Assembly (NCBI GenBank): GCA_030295365.1
Contig: AP027062.1
Location: forward strand, 950,001-1,014,000
Direction: 5' to 3'
Length of the DNA stretch: 64,000 nt
Source of the DNA: Candidatus Rickettsia kotlanii
GTDB lineage: Bacteria; Pseudomonadota; Alphaproteobacteria; Rickettsiales; Rickettsiaceae
The number at the start of each line of letters is the position of its first letter. Position 1 is the first letter of the stretch. A program made the translations under genes and the position numbers. Below the pieces are notes generated by a model. The model had not been told where the DNA came from, ran no database searches, and saw nothing but the letters and a program-made list of their open reading frames with translations. This document shows, one piece after another, positions 1 through 9,695 of the stretch.

Positions 1-691
1 AATCAAATCAGCAGAAGCATTAGGTTTAAAAGTACCTTATAATGTAGACGAGATAATAAAAGCTCATGAACTTGTAATAAAACAAAATAATATTAAGGAT
101 GCATATATAAGACCGCTTATTTGGTGTGGAGACGAGTCACTAAATATTACTAATCAGTCTTTATCTACTAATCTTTTGATTGCGGGTGTTCCATCTATGC
201 CGAGGTCTTTTGAGAAAGGTATAAATTTGCATGTAAGCCGCTGGCGTAAAGCAATGCCTGATAGCACCCCAGTACAATCTAAATCTGCCGCTCAATATAA
301 TATGGCAATAACGAGTAAAAAAGAAGCTAAGACTCTTGGCTATGATGATGCATTATTACTTGATTATGAAGGGTATATTGCTGAATGCACTACAACAAAT
401 ATTTTCTTTGTTAAAGATCAAGTATTATATACTCCAATTGCCGATAGGTTTTTAAACGGTATAACAAGACAGACTATTATTGAAATTGCAAAAGATTTAG
501 ATCTAGAAGTAAAAGAAGAGCGTTTAAAATTAGAGCAAATAGAGGATTTTATCGGATGTTTTGTTACAGGCACGGCAATTGAGATACAAAATATTGATTC
601 TATAGATCTTGGCAATAAAAAGATTATTTTTGATGATTATAAAATTGCAGATCGTTTGAAAGAAGAGTATCGGCGTGTTGTTAGAGAGTAG
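1..691 (+). CDS. ilvE: Branched-chain aminotransferase-like protein, class IV PLP fold (5' end outside window)
   Basis: The frame is open from base 2 to a stop at 689-691, so the true start lies upstream; a TTG at 176 is only an internal codon. The family transfers amino groups between branched-chain amino acids (or D-amino acids in close relatives) and 2-oxoglutarate with pyridoxal phosphate. Visible signatures are the YIRPLIW stretch, SRWRKA, then SKSAAQYN, whose lysine fits the Schiff-base lysine, followed by [14 protein letters not shown] and [14 protein letters not shown], the cofactor-phosphate region typical of BCAT. In a host-dependent organism it probably interconverts imported amino acids. 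D-alanine aminotransferase is the main alternative; class IV assignment is firm, substrate less so. Confidence 0.8.
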   Translation, partial: IKSAEALGLKVPYNVDEIIKAHELVIKQNNIKDAYIRPLIWCGDESLNITNQSLSTNLLIAGVPSMPRSFEKGINLHVSRWRKAMPDSTPVQSKSAAQYNMAITSKKEAKTLGYDDALLLDYEGYIAECTTTNIFFVKDQVLYTPIADRFLNGITRQTIIEIAKDLDLEVKEERLKLEQIEDFIGCFVTGTAIEIQNIDSIDLGNKKIIFDDYKIADRLKEEYRRVVRE

Positions 692-739
692 AAGAAACGT
701 CATTGCGCGGAGGTATTGTCTGCGTATTGGATACCGAGT

Positions 740-826
740 CGTTATTGCGAGCAGTCAAAGACTGCGTGGCAATCTACTCCTGAAATTGCTTTGTCGAATT
801 ACTACGTAATTCTTCTTGCAATGACG
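740..826. repeat. Family A dispersed palindromic repeat (copy 1)
   Basis: Imperfect palindrome starting CGTTATTGCGAGCAG and ending CTTGCAATGACG, with internal GTGGCAATCT and GAATTACTACGTAATTC blocks. The same blocks recur near 3206, 11499, 52887, 55588, 57967 and 60374. It fills most of the gap between the aminotransferase and dapA. Confidence 0.75.
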
Positions 827-861
827 ATTTAATAAGCTAAACAATTAAAATCAAAAAAATC

Positions 862-1746
862 ATGCATAACATATTTAAAGGTTTAATTACCGCACTTATA
901 ACACCTTTTAAAGATAATAAGTTAGACTTATATGCTTTAGAGAGAATTATAAAACATCAAATAAAGCATGAAGTCGATGCAGTATTAATTGCAGGCTCAA
1001 CGGGAGAAAGTAGTAGTTTAAGCTTTGAAGAATATAAATTATTACTGCAAACTAGCGTAGAAATCGTTAATAAGTGTATTCCTATAATAAGCGGGTGTTC
1101 ATCAAATAATACTATTTATGCAAGAGCACTTGCAGCGGAATCTACAAAAATCGGCGTAGATGGTTTTATGGCCAGTCCACCATCTTATGTCAAACCTACC
1201 CAACACGGGATTTATAAGCATTTTGAAGCATTGCATGAAGCGTGTAATCTACCTATTATGTTATATTCAGCTCCAACTAGAAGCGGAGTAGATTTTTCTG
1301 ATGAGACAATATTGAGACTTAGCAAGCTACCGCGTATTTTAGCATTAAAAGATTGTGGTGTAGATTTAGAACGTCCATTGCGGATCAGAGCAACAGTTAA
1401 AAAGGATTTCAATATTTTAACTGGTAATGATGAAGTAGTCTTAGCTTTTAATGCTCAAGGTGGGGTAGGGTGGATTTCTGTAGCCTCTAATATTGTTCCT
1501 AATATATGTAAAGAGCTATTAGAAAAATGGAATAAGAATGATACTAAAGGAGCATTAGAAATCCATCAGAAATTACTACCTTTATATACAACATTATTTG
1601 TAGAATCTAATCCGATTCCGATAAAATATGCTGTACATTATTTAGGTTTATGTAAAAATGAAATTAGACCCCCATTAACTGAAGCAAGCGATAGTGCCAA
1701 AAAACAAATTGAAAACATCATAACATCACTATCTATAAAAATATGA
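862..1746 (+). CDS. dapA: 4-hydroxy-tetrahydrodipicolinate synthase
   Basis: Condenses pyruvate with aspartate semialdehyde, the first committed step towards meso-diaminopimelate for peptidoglycan (and lysine). The 294-residue TIM barrel has the family's usual length. GSTGES at 45-50 holds the conserved threonine pair region; Tyr135 in [12 protein letters not shown] is the proton-relay tyrosine with Arg140 following; Lys163 in ALKDCG is the Schiff-base lysine. The ATG at 862 gives the normal N-terminus. The stop overlaps the smpB start by four bases (ATGA), implying translational coupling. The aspartate pathway kept here suits an organism that still builds a thin murein. Confidence 0.93.
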   Translation: MHNIFKGLITALITPFKDNKLDLYALERIIKHQIKHEVDAVLIAGSTGESSSLSFEEYKLLLQTSVEIVNKCIPIISGCSSNNTIYARALAAESTKIGVDGFMASPPSYVKPTQHGIYKHFEALHEACNLPIMLYSAPTRSGVDFSDETILRLSKLPRILALKDCGVDLERPLRIRATVKKDFNILTGNDEVVLAFNAQGGVGWISVASNIVPNICKELLEKWNKNDTKGALEIHQKLLPLYTTLFVESNPIPIKYAVHYLGLCKNEIRPPLTEASDSAKKQIENIITSLSIKI

Positions 1747-2201
1747 CTGAATATAAGAAAGTTATTGTACAAAATAAGAAAGCCCTTTTTAATTATTTTA
1801 TTGAAGAAAGATTAGAAGCGGGTATTGTATTAAAGGGTAGTGAAGTAAAGTCTCTGCGTCAAGGCAAAGCTTCTATAGAAGAAAGTCATGCGGCAGATAC
1901 CGGACATGAGGTATTTTTGTATAACTGCCATATTGCAGAATATGAAAAAGCGAATAGATTTAATCATGCTACGCGTAGACCGCGTAAATTATTGTTGCAT
2001 ACTAAAGAGATAAAGAAAATTATCGGTAGAATTAGAATAAAAGGCTATACGCTAGTAGCTCTTTCTATGTATTTTAATAAAAAAAATAAAGTGAAAGTTG
2101 AACTTGGTATTGCTAGAGGTAAGAAATTATATGATAAAAGAGAGTCAATTAAAGAAAAAGACTGGAAAAGAGATCAGAGCAGATTAATAAGACAGAAGTA
2201 A
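1743..2201 (+). CDS. smpB: SsrA (tmRNA)-binding protein SmpB
   Basis: Binds tmRNA and delivers it to stalled ribosomes in trans-translation. At 152 residues it matches the family. The N-terminal half has the beta-barrel signature ending in [18 protein letters not shown], followed by IEESHA; the C-terminus has the basic tail with KLYDKRES and [13 protein letters not shown], which in SmpB enters the decoding site. It overlaps dapA by four bases and probably shares its message. A perfect palindrome follows 49 bases after the stop. Confidence 0.95.
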   Translation: MTEYKKVIVQNKKALFNYFIEERLEAGIVLKGSEVKSLRQGKASIEESHAADTGHEVFLYNCHIAEYEKANRFNHATRRPRKLLLHTKEIKKIIGRIRIKGYTLVALSMYFNKKNKVKVELGIARGKKLYDKRESIKEKDWKRDQSRLIRQK

Positions 2202-2250
2202 TGGACTTTGCTATACCGGATGATAAGCCGGCTTTGTTACATAGCTTGTT

Positions 2251-2284
2251 ATATGTCATTCCCGCTCACGCGGGAATGACATAT
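2251..2284. repeat. Perfect short palindrome of the GTCATTCCCGC family (family B)
   Basis: Fifteen-base arms (ATATGTCATTCCCGC and its exact complement) around a 4-base loop, 49 bases downstream of smpB. It lacks a T-run, so it is best read as a dispersed Rickettsia repeat that might incidentally stabilise the message 3' end or weaken transcription. Confidence 0.8.
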
Positions 2285-2332
2285 AGCATTACTTAGACTT
2301 TAGAAAGATATTAAATTTTAAAAAAGGTATTT

Positions 2333-3133
2333 ATGCGGCATATTATAGGTAAAATATTGGTTATATTTGTAGTTGTGATAGGAGTTTTATTTGTTTTCAA
2401 AACAATGAAAACTTATTCTACAAATTTGGTTTCCGTTGAGGTTAAACAAAGCAAAGATGCAAGAAAAAGTGAAGAGGAAAGAGTACAAGAAATAATCAAA
2501 GATTATTTGCTTAAAACTCCGGAAATAATAATAGAATCAATAGAAGGGTTACAAAAACGTAAAGTACGGGAAAATGAGACTAAAGTTAATAACTATCTAA
2601 AAGATAATAAGTTAGGTGTTGAAGATAGCACAAGCTTTCCTGTTATAGGAAATAAAGACGGTGATGTAACAATAATTGCTTTTTATGATTACAATTGTTC
2701 TTATTGTAACAAAGGCGATGTTTCTATAAATGAATTATTGCAAAATGATCCAAAAGTTAAAGTTGTATTACGACCGCTTCCTGTCCTTGGAGATACTTCC
2801 GAATATCTTGCAAGAATAGTTTTAGCCGTTTATAAGGTTAATCCAAGTAAATTCAAAGCTGTTCATGATGAATTAATAAAAATAAGAGATGTTTCTAAGG
2901 AATCTATAAAAGAATTATTAACTGAGAATGGCTTAAATGCTAAAGAAATTGAAGAAAGTGCCGATAGCTATGAGATTCAAGATTTAATTACTCAAAATAT
3001 GAAAATAGCTAGAAGTCTTAGAATTCAAGGAGTACCTGCGTATATAATTGATGCAAAATTAATACCTGGGTTAATAGATTTCCCACAATTACTAAATATA
3101 GTTAAAGAAATTAGGGATAATAAGAGTTCTTAA
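2333..3133 (+). CDS. DsbA/ScsC-like thiol oxidoreductase, membrane-anchored or secreted
   Basis: A 266-residue envelope protein. Residues 5-23 form a hydrophobic signal or anchor segment. Residues about 40-95 are a charged helical stretch containing IIKDYLLKTPEIIIESIEGL, like the N-terminal oligomerisation region of ScsC-type and Wolbachia DsbA proteins. The thioredoxin domain follows, with the active site CSYC at 122-125 and the cis-proline motif GVPAY near residue 232. It should catalyse disulfide formation or shuffling in the periplasm. Rickettsial homologues are often labelled 27 kDa outer membrane protein or DSBA oxidoreductase. A single gene flanked by repeats; no partner DsbB is seen here. 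Confidence 0.85.
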   Translation: MRHIIGKILVIFVVVIGVLFVFKTMKTYSTNLVSVEVKQSKDARKSEEERVQEIIKDYLLKTPEIIIESIEGLQKRKVRENETKVNNYLKDNKLGVEDSTSFPVIGNKDGDVTIIAFYDYNCSYCNKGDVSINELLQNDPKVKVVLRPLPVLGDTSEYLARIVLAVYKVNPSKFKAVHDELIKIRDVSKESIKELLTENGLNAKEIEESADSYEIQDLITQNMKIARSLRIQGVPAYIIDAKLIPGLIDFPQLLNIVKEIRDNKSS

Positions 3134-3205
3134 GAATTGTTGCGTAGACCAGTAAATGCTTTTTATGTTATCCCCGCGAAAGCACTATTGCATGGATACC
3201 AAACC

Positions 3206-3297
3206 ACCATTGTGAGGAGCGAAGTGATGTGGCAATCTTGTCAAGCACTCTGAAATTGCTTCGTCAATTACTTACGCAATTTCCTTGTAATGACAAC
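3206..3297. repeat. Family A dispersed palindromic repeat (copy 2)
   Basis: ACCATTGTGAGGAG to TTCCTTGTAATGAC with the internal GTGGCAATCTTG and GCTTCGTCAATTAC blocks of the family. It sits between the converging DsbA-like and sucD genes, together with a partial family B motif near 3170. Confidence 0.65.
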
Positions 3298-3355
3298 CTT
3301 CAGTCTCCACGCAACAAGGTCTAGTAGGAATGACAGCAATTGCTCTTGAATAACT

Positions 3356-4234
3356 TTAGCCTTTATTTAGTAAATCTAACATAGTTTTACCGATATCGGC
3401 AGGGGATCTAGTGATAGTTACGCCGGCACTTTGTAGAGCTTCAAGCTTATCTTCGGCACTTCCTGTTCCTCCAGCAATAATAGCTCCGGCATGTCCCATT
3501 CTTTTTCCTGGAGGTGCTGTAATACCTGCAATAAAGCTTACTATAGGTTTCTTGATTTTTGACTGCTTGATAAACTCAGCCGCATCTTCTTCTGCATTAC
3601 CGCCAATTTCACCGATCATAATAATTGCTTTTGTTTTATCATCTTTCAAAAACATCTCAATACAATCAACAAAATTAGTGCCGTTAACAGGATCGCCGCC
3701 TATACCGACACACGTAGATTGTCCAAGTCCTACTGCTGTTGTCTGTGCTACTGCTTCATAAGTTAGAGTACCTGATCTTGAAACAATACCTATCGTTCCT
3801 CTTTTATGAATATACCCAGGCATAATACCGATTTTACATTCACCCGGTGTGATAACTCCAGGACAGTTAGGACCGATTAATCTAGTTTTAGAACCGACTA
3901 AAGCACGTTTTACTTTTACCATATCAAGCACCGGAATTCCTTCCGTTATACATACTACTAATTCAATTCCGGCATCGATTGCTTCTAATATCGAATCAGC
4001 AGCAAAGCCAGGCGGAACATATATAACGCTTGCATTTGCACCGGTTTTTGCTTTTGCTTCATGTACGGTATTATATACAGGTAAATCAAGGTGAGTATGA
4101 CCTCCTTTGCCGGGTGTAACACCGCCAACCATGTTAGTGCCGTACGCTATCGCTTGTTCAGAGTGAAAAGTTCCTTGTGAACCAGTAAAACCCTGACAGA
4201 TAACTTGTGTTTTTTTATTTATTAATATTGCCAT
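3356..4234 (-). CDS. sucD: Succinyl-CoA synthetase alpha subunit
   Basis: Alpha subunit of the TCA-cycle enzyme that converts succinyl-CoA, phosphate and a nucleoside diphosphate to succinate, CoA and NTP. The 292 residues match the family. The N-terminal CoA-binding Rossmann domain carries [14 protein letters not shown] (16-29); GPNCPG lies at 121-126; the phospho-histidine is His248 in GHAGAI. It lies downstream of sucC on the same strand, and the 174-base gap between them holds a dispersed repeat, so the two may still be cotranscribed. Confidence 0.95.
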   Translation of the reverse strand: MAILINKKTQVICQGFTGSQGTFHSEQAIAYGTNMVGGVTPGKGGHTHLDLPVYNTVHEAKAKTGANASVIYVPPGFAADSILEAIDAGIELVVCITEGIPVLDMVKVKRALVGSKTRLIGPNCPGVITPGECKIGIMPGYIHKRGTIGIVSRSGTLTYEAVAQTTAVGLGQSTCVGIGGDPVNGTNFVDCIEMFLKDDKTKAIIMIGEIGGNAEEDAAEFIKQSKIKKPIVSFIAGITAPPGKRMGHAGAIIAGGTGSAEDKLEALQSAGVTITRSPADIGKTMLDLLNKG

Positions 4235-4261
4235 GTTAAATAATTTTTATTGTTTTTATTT

Positions 4262-4375
4262 TACTTCGATGTCATCCTGCGACTTGATAGTGGGATCCAG
4301 TCCTTTTTTAATTTTTTTATGGATACTGTGGTTTGACCACGATATGACATTGAACTGGTTTTCGAGCCATACAAC
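4262..4375. repeat. Family C dispersed repeat between sucC and sucD
   Basis: Contains GATGTCATCCTGCGACTTGATAG, GGGATCCAG and GGTTTGACCACGATATGACAT, a diverged copy of the repeat seen more completely near 33667 and 6600. It separates two genes that are usually adjacent. Confidence 0.6.
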
Positions 4376-4408
4376 AAGGTCAACCCCTGCATAGTTCATG
4401 ACGGTTAT

Positions 4409-5569
4409 CTACCGTATCGCTTCAACTATTTTATTTGCCGCATCTGCTAAATCATGTGCCGGTATTATTTCTAAACCGGAATTTGATAAAATTTCTTCGC
4501 CTTTTTCAACGTTTGTACCGGCTAAACGAACTACTAACGGTACTTTTATACCTATGTCTTTTGCAGCTGCAATAATCCCTTCTGCTATAATATCACAACG
4601 CATGATACCGCCGAAAATATTAACTAGAATCCCTTGTACTTCTTTATCAGATAAAATTATTTTTAAAGCTTCTTTTACACGCTCACGATCAGCTCCACCA
4701 CCGACATCCAAGAAATTAGCAGGCGAAGCACCGTAAAGTTTAATAATATCCATAGTGGCCATGGCAAGACCGGCACCGTTAACCATGCAACCGATATTAC
4801 CGTCCATTTTTACATAGCTAAGTCCTGCACTTGCTGCTCTAGTTTCTAGAGGATCTTCTTCATCATAATCACGCATTGCCGTAATATTCGGATGCCGAAA
4901 TAAGCCGTTATCGTCAAAAGTAACTTTTGCATCTAACGCTAATAAGTTTCCGTCGCTATTTACAATTAATGGGTTGATTTCAATTTGTGCTGCATCGGTT
5001 TCAATAAAAGCATTATAGACTGATTTTACTATTTCTTTCATCTGTTTTGCTTGGTTATCCTTAAAGCCTAACTCATAAGCTATGCCTCGCATATGAAAAT
5101 CTTGTAAGCCGGTTGCAGGATCAACGGAAAATTTAATAATTTTTTCTGGAGTTTTTTCTGCTACTTCTTCAATATCAACTCCTCCTTCTGTAGAAGCTAT
5201 GAAAGTAATACAGCTAGCCGATCTATCAAATACTATACTAAAATAATATTCTTTTAAAATATCACAACCTGATTCGATATAAAGACGGTTTACTTTTTGT
5301 CCTTGAGGGCCTGTTTGATGCGTTACTAAATTAATACCAAACATGTCATGAGCAACTTTTTTGGCTTCTTCTTTACTCTTAACAACCTTAACACCGCCTG
5401 CTTTACCTCTACCGCCGGCATGTATTTGTGCTTTAACTACATATACTTCCGTATTTAATTTATCTATGGTTTCATTAATCTTTTCAGTTTTCGTAACAAC
5501 TAGCCCAGTGGCAGTAGGTACGCCATATTTTCTTAAAATCTCTTTTGCTTGATATTCATGAATATTCAT
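4409..5569 (-). CDS. sucC: Succinyl-CoA synthetase beta subunit (ADP-forming type)
   Basis: ATP-grasp subunit of succinyl-CoA synthetase, 386 residues as usual. It opens with [18 protein letters not shown], has the nucleotide-binding loop [10 protein letters not shown] near residue 53, the metal-binding EINPL segment near 199, and the C-terminal ligase domain with [14 protein letters not shown] and NFLDVGGGA. It pairs with sucD to form the active heteromer in the cytosol. Upstream lies only decayed sequence, so the operon promoter should be between about 5570 and 5600. Confidence 0.95.
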   Translation of the reverse strand: MNIHEYQAKEILRKYGVPTATGLVVTKTEKINETIDKLNTEVYVVKAQIHAGGRGKAGGVKVVKSKEEAKKVAHDMFGINLVTHQTGPQGQKVNRLYIESGCDILKEYYFSIVFDRSASCITFIASTEGGVDIEEVAEKTPEKIIKFSVDPATGLQDFHMRGIAYELGFKDNQAKQMKEIVKSVYNAFIETDAAQIEINPLIVNSDGNLLALDAKVTFDDNGLFRHPNITAMRDYDEEDPLETRAASAGLSYVKMDGNIGCMVNGAGLAMATMDIIKLYGASPANFLDVGGGADRERVKEALKIILSDKEVQGILVNIFGGIMRCDIIAEGIIAAAKDIGIKVPLVVRLAGTNVEKGEEILSNSGLEIIPAHDLADAANKIVEAIR

Positions 5570-5601
5570 TTTAAATAATTTATTTAAATTGCTATTAATT
5601 T

Positions 5602-5986
5602 TTATGGATAAGATGCATTCTTAACTTCTCTTACTATGTCTTTATCAAAAGCGATAAACTTATTAGCACTATTGACTTCTCCTTCTGCAATAATCATATA
5701 ATCGGTAAACCGCTTTACCTTTAATATATTTCTCAGTAGCTGATATTATTATGTCTTGATGCCTAATGATAAAGCCGGAAATCAATAAGATTAATTACTG
5801 CTTCATAAATTTCCTGGAGAGTAAATTTATTTACTCTCAACACCTATACAAACCCAAGTAATGCATATGATGCAATAAAAATCTTATTAGTGATATTATT
5901 TTTAAGAAATTTTGAGCTGCTTTATCTTGTATTTCATCATCCTCAAGAAAAGTACAAGTTAAGATATTAGTGTCAATGCTTATCAT
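5602..5986 (-). pseudogene. vapC: Remnant of a VapC-type PIN-domain toxin
   Basis: Reading leftwards from an ATG at 5986 gives MISIDTNILTCTFLEDDEIQ, the start of a PIN domain (first acidic residue in IDTN), then a frame change in an A-rich run, stops near the middle, and a C-terminal piece reading MIIAEGEVNSANKFIAFDKD before the stop at 5602. IAFDKD matches the last acidic motif of PIN nucleases. The overall span of about 128 codons equals a normal VapC. At least one frameshift plus several stops make it non-functional. It follows the VapB remnant directly. Confidence 0.75.
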
Positions 5987-6122
5987 TTTCGATAACCGCA
6001 ATACTAATAGCTTCATCTACATCCACCGGACCGTGTTTTTAGCTTTATGTTTACCTTCTTATATATTTAGGTACCACTACCTGTCCTTTCGATGAGACTA
6101 TTACTCTGGCACTTTTACTCAT
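5987..6122 (-). pseudogene. vapB: Remnant of an AbrB-type VapB antitoxin
   Basis: An ATG at 6122 starts MSKSARVIVSSKGQVVVPKY, the swapped-hairpin AbrB/MazE fold (SSKGQVVVPK is the diagnostic stretch), followed within a few codons by a stop and by frame changes. It lies immediately upstream of the VapC remnant, in the usual antitoxin-toxin order. Confidence 0.75.
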
Positions 6123-6219
6123 AATACTAATATAGTAAGTTATCTAATCTTACTTTGTATATAAAACACAATTTATTATATGTCAATAAGTTTATAATAA
6201 GGTTACTCATTCAACATTC

Positions 6220-6575
6220 TCTTTATAATGGTTTAATAAAATAGTCATTAGAAACCCGCTTATCGGCATTCATAACATTAAAAGCTATAGCAAATTTATA
6301 TTAATATTAGCGGCTTTTTTGCCAATTCGGCATATCTTCCGGTAGCAAAACATTAGTATTATAGAATTTCTATAAAAGCCTTATTATTACTAAAGATAAA
6401 ACAACTATACCGGTGCTTCATGTATCCCGTATAATTGCCATTTTAAAGGAAGTTCTACGAAATTGTCCATTAAGAAACTGATAACGAGCATTACTATAAC
6501 TATAATGCTCATGATCCAGTAAAAAAGTTTTGCAATTAAGCCGTAAGAATTTGCAGTAATGTTATTTTCACTCTT
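6220..6575 (-). pseudogene. Remnant of a cytochrome b561-family membrane protein
   Basis: The minus strand reads NSYGLIAKLFYWIMSIIVIV then MLVISFLMDNFVELPLKWQL and YGIHEAPV, matching the first membrane helices of YodB/CybB-type cytochrome b561 (the family's K..HW haem motif here reads KLFYW). A stop interrupts after GIHEAPV, and further pieces lie in other frames down to about 6220. No intact reading frame remains. Assignment rests on this short stretch only. Confidence 0.55.
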
Positions 6576-6599
6576 CTATTTCATCCCTGCGAAAGCATG

Positions 6600-6690
6600 A
6601 ATCTAAAAAACAATAAAAAATACTAAAATTATTAGTATTTTTAACTAGATCCCATGGACAAGCCACGGGGATGCCGCGTCGCAGTACGAC
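6600..6690. repeat. Family C dispersed repeat
   Basis: Contains AACAATAAAAAATACTAAAA, TATTTTTAACTAGATCCC and ATGGACAAGCCACGGGGATG, the inverse orientation of the copy near 33667. It ends just short of the S9 peptidase stop. Confidence 0.65.
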
Positions 6691-6699
6691 AGTTTCTTC

Positions 6700-8736
6700 C
6701 TAATTTCCAACTGCCTTATCTATGATCTTTTCTGCCTCTGTACCACTAATTTTTTCTTTATCATTCAGAATGAGATTAGCATTCTTTAAGTCATCTCCTA
6801 TATGTTCCACTCTTCCTTTTAAAATCTTAGCTAAAAACTGCTCGACAAGAGCATAATATGAGATTCTATTACCGGGTTTTGCAAATCCATGACCTTCATC
6901 TTTGTAAAGTGCATAAACTACTGGTATATGCTTTGCTTGCATGCTATTTACAATCTGTTCTGATTCTGCCTGCACGACTCTCACATCGTGAACACCTTGT
7001 GCTATAAATAAAGGCTTTTTGATATTATCAACAAAATTAATCGGTGATCTTTGTCTTAAAAACTCTTTTTCTTCTTCAGTATCCCAAGGTCCTATACGTG
7101 TTTTATATATACTTAACAATGGTGTCATATAAGGAGCTTTAGATTGCACATGAGTTAATAAATTAGACATACCGACAACGTCAACACCACAAGCAAATAC
7201 GTCAGGCGTCATGGTAAGACCTACAAGCGTTGCATAACCTCCATAGCTTCCGCCCATAATACAAACTTTGTCAGAATCAACTATATTATTCTTAATAGCC
7301 CAATTAACACCATCAATTAAATCAGTATGCATTTTACCGGCATATTCTAAATTACCGGCGTTTAAGAAATCTTTCCCAAAACCAGTAGAACCACGGTAAT
7401 TTATACTTAAAACTGCGTAACCACGATTTGCAAGCCACTGATGCTCAGGATGATATCCCCAGCTATCACGTACCCACGGACCGCCGTGGACATTTAAAAT
7501 TAGAGGTACTTTTCTATCGGGTATATTATTTTTATCGAGCTTTACATCATTTGGAAAAGTGATATAGCTAACTAAATCAAGCCCGTCACGTGACTTGATA
7601 ATGATCGGTATCATCTTAGCAAGATTATATTGCTCAAGTTCTTTGCGATTAGTAAATAAAAACTCAGCTTTTTTATTTGCCCTATCATATTTATAATATT
7701 TCACCGGTGCATTATCAGCCATATAAGCAACGATCCAAGTTTTATCGTCTAGCGTCCTACTATTAATAATTAAATCACCGCGATCAATAGATTGTAAATA
7801 TTTAATATCATCTTCAATATCTTTATCTAATATTTTATATGAGACTCTATCATAATCTATAGATACTGCTTGCGGAGTTTGTTTTGTGGGATGAACTGTA
7901 AATAAGCCAATATCAGTTTTTGCATCTTCGGCTAATATTTCTTCACTACCTGTAGCTAGTGTTATAGCTTTAAGTGCGGAGGTATTACGATTACGTCCCT
8001 CTAGCATATATAAAGTTTCACCGCTAGCATCAAAACCAAGTATGGAAGTGTTAAAAGAATCTTCCATTGATATCTTAGTAAATAACTTTGGTTCTCCGTC
8101 TTTTAATTCATAATATTCAACAGCTCCGTCTTTATCTAGTAAGCTACCGAACCTTAAATTTAAATTTTCATCGGTTACATAATCAGTAAACCTATCATTT
8201 TTATAAATCAGTTCTTTTTCTAGAGTATCTAGATTTAATTTGTAAATATCAAAATATTCAGGATTACGCTCATTTAAAGATATTAATATCTCATTTGGCT
8301 TCTTATGACTTACTCCGGCTATTTCGGCTTTAACTCCTTTTGCAGGAGTAAGTAATTTTGTTTCTTTTGTCTCTATGTTATAGCTATAAATTCGGTCATT
8401 TTCATCACCGTTAAAATCTTGGGTATATAAAATATTTTTATTATTATAAGCTTTAGTATAAGACCAAATACCGCGTCCTTTGTCATGGGTTATAGCTTCT
8501 GCTTTACTAATATCATCTGAGGGTGCTAGCCAAATGTTTAATACACCGTCTTTCGGTGCAACATATAGAATATATTTGCCATCATAGGTTAGAGAAACCC
8601 TTGCTTTATCAGGGTTGCCAAATAAAACTTTTCTGGGGATTATTTGATTGTTATCCGTTATCGTTTGCATTTGAAACATAAAAATACCGACACTTATTAT
8701 TAATATAGTGCCTATAATATAGAAAATTTTACTCAT
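6700..8736 (-). CDS. Prolyl oligopeptidase family (S9) serine peptidase
   Basis: A 678-residue protein: an N-terminal hydrophobic anchor at about 5-22, a beta-propeller region of about 35-370 made of repeated strands, and a C-terminal alpha/beta-hydrolase domain. The catalytic triad is visible as Ser497 in GGSYGGYA, Asp584 in GVHDVRV and His616 in DEGHGF. The oxyanion region is HGGPWVRD near 418. This architecture is that of acylaminoacyl-peptidase/dipeptidyl-peptidase-like S9 enzymes, which cleave short peptides. The anchor suggests an inner-membrane enzyme facing the periplasm, perhaps recycling peptides. Natural substrate is not deducible. Confidence 0.88.
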   Translation of the reverse strand: MSKIFYIIGTILIISVGIFMFQMQTITDNNQIIPRKVLFGNPDKARVSLTYDGKYILYVAPKDGVLNIWLAPSDDISKAEAITHDKGRGIWSYTKAYNNKNILYTQDFNGDENDRIYSYNIETKETKLLTPAKGVKAEIAGVSHKKPNEILISLNERNPEYFDIYKLNLDTLEKELIYKNDRFTDYVTDENLNLRFGSLLDKDGAVEYYELKDGEPKLFTKISMEDSFNTSILGFDASGETLYMLEGRNRNTSALKAITLATGSEEILAEDAKTDIGLFTVHPTKQTPQAVSIDYDRVSYKILDKDIEDDIKYLQSIDRGDLIINSRTLDDKTWIVAYMADNAPVKYYKYDRANKKAEFLFTNRKELEQYNLAKMIPIIIKSRDGLDLVSYITFPNDVKLDKNNIPDRKVPLILNVHGGPWVRDSWGYHPEHQWLANRGYAVLSINYRGSTGFGKDFLNAGNLEYAGKMHTDLIDGVNWAIKNNIVDSDKVCIMGGSYGGYATLVGLTMTPDVFACGVDVVGMSNLLTHVQSKAPYMTPLLSIYKTRIGPWDTEEEKEFLRQRSPINFVDNIKKPLFIAQGVHDVRVVQAESEQIVNSMQAKHIPVVYALYKDEGHGFAKPGNRISYYALVEQFLAKILKGRVEHIGDDLKNANLILNDKEKISGTEAEKIIDKAVGN

Positions 8737-8823
8737 TACTAATAGTTTGTTATTTAGTTTTGTAGCCTTTTGATGTCATCCCCACTCCCGCGGAAATGAC
8801 ATCCAGGTCATAAAATATAATTG

Positions 8824-9459
8824 CTACACTCTCTCAATATTGCTTAAAAACCAATCAACTTCTTTGGTATTAGCATTACGTGTAAATGTCCATTCTTCTT
8901 TTAAATCTTCAATTTTGTCAACTACATTTTTACCTTGAAATAGTAATTTAATAAATATGTTATTACCGAACATGTAAATTTCTGAATATTTTACACTTAA
9001 AGCCGATGAGTCAAAAAAATCACCATAGGATGGTGTTATTTTTTCAAATTCTTCCAAGTATCTTTTATCTATCAGCTCAGATAATTCTTTAGTATCTTTT
9101 TTATAAGCAGCTTTTATAATCATTTGAAAAGCAGTTTTAGCATTATTTATGAATTTAACCGGATCAAAGTAGTAAAGGCGTTTATGGACTTGTTCCATTC
9201 CATCTACGACCGCAGTTATATTATGTTCTACTATTATATCTTTAAAAGCTTTAATATCTTGGGCTGTTGGAATATTTGTTTCTTCTTTATTAGATTTAAC
9301 TGTACTGTAAGTTACGTCCTTAATAACCGGTTCGCCAAAATAAGATTTTTGCTTTGTCTGTTCCTCTTCTGAAGTAGAGCCGAGAGTCGTAATTAATTTG
9401 TTGATAATGTAAAAGGCAATAATGGCAAAAATTAATAACTCTATTATTTGAGGAGACAT
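8824..9459 (-). CDS. Tim44-like domain protein
   Basis: A 211-residue protein with one N-terminal membrane helix (about 5-24), a low-complexity linker rich in E, K and T, and a C-terminal Tim44/MBA1-like alpha-beta domain from about residue 65 (FKDIIVEHN, FKNA-type helices, YGDFFDSSALSVKYSEIYMF, EEWTFTRN). Bacterial Tim44-like proteins of alphaproteobacteria are membrane-tethered and of uncertain role; they are regarded as relatives of the mitochondrial import motor anchor. It is upstream of the S9 peptidase on the same strand with an 87-base gap, so cotranscription is possible. Confidence 0.75.
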   Translation of the reverse strand: MSPQIIELLIFAIIAFYIINKLITTLGSTSEEEQTKQKSYFGEPVIKDVTYSTVKSNKEETNIPTAQDIKAFKDIIVEHNITAVVDGMEQVHKRLYYFDPVKFINNAKTAFQMIIKAAYKKDTKELSELIDKRYLEEFEKITPSYGDFFDSSALSVKYSEIYMFGNNIFIKLLFQGKNVVDKIEDLKEEWTFTRNANTKEVDWFLSNIERV

Positions 9460-9475
9460 TTTCTATTTATTTTTA

Positions 9476-9521
9476 TTAAAAGATTATTCTTATATTTTAA
9501 TATAAAAAAATAATCTTTTAA
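9476..9521. other. AT-rich hairpin upstream of the Tim44-like gene
   Basis: Perfect 13-base inverted repeat (TTAAAAGATTATT and its complement) with a 20-base loop, followed on the plus strand by AGTTTTTT. It lies 16 bases before the Tim44-like start on the minus strand. It could be a terminator for leftover plus-strand transcription or simply an AT-rich palindrome. Confidence 0.35.
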
Positions 9522-9695
9522 AGTTTTTTAATAAAAATAAGGGCTTATTTTTATTTGAGCTATACTTAAAGTTTAAAAAATAACTAAAATATCTTGATTG
9601 TTTTAATTATTACGATGTTTAAACTCCATCATTGCAAAATATTTATAGCCTTTAGTCCATTTATGCTAGGGGGCTGTTGTACTAAAGCTTAATTT

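Noticed and set aside
3411-4094. Long plus-strand frames opposite sucD
   Set aside because: Shadows of the sucD coding strand; composition (proline, serine, isoleucine runs) is that of an antisense frame.
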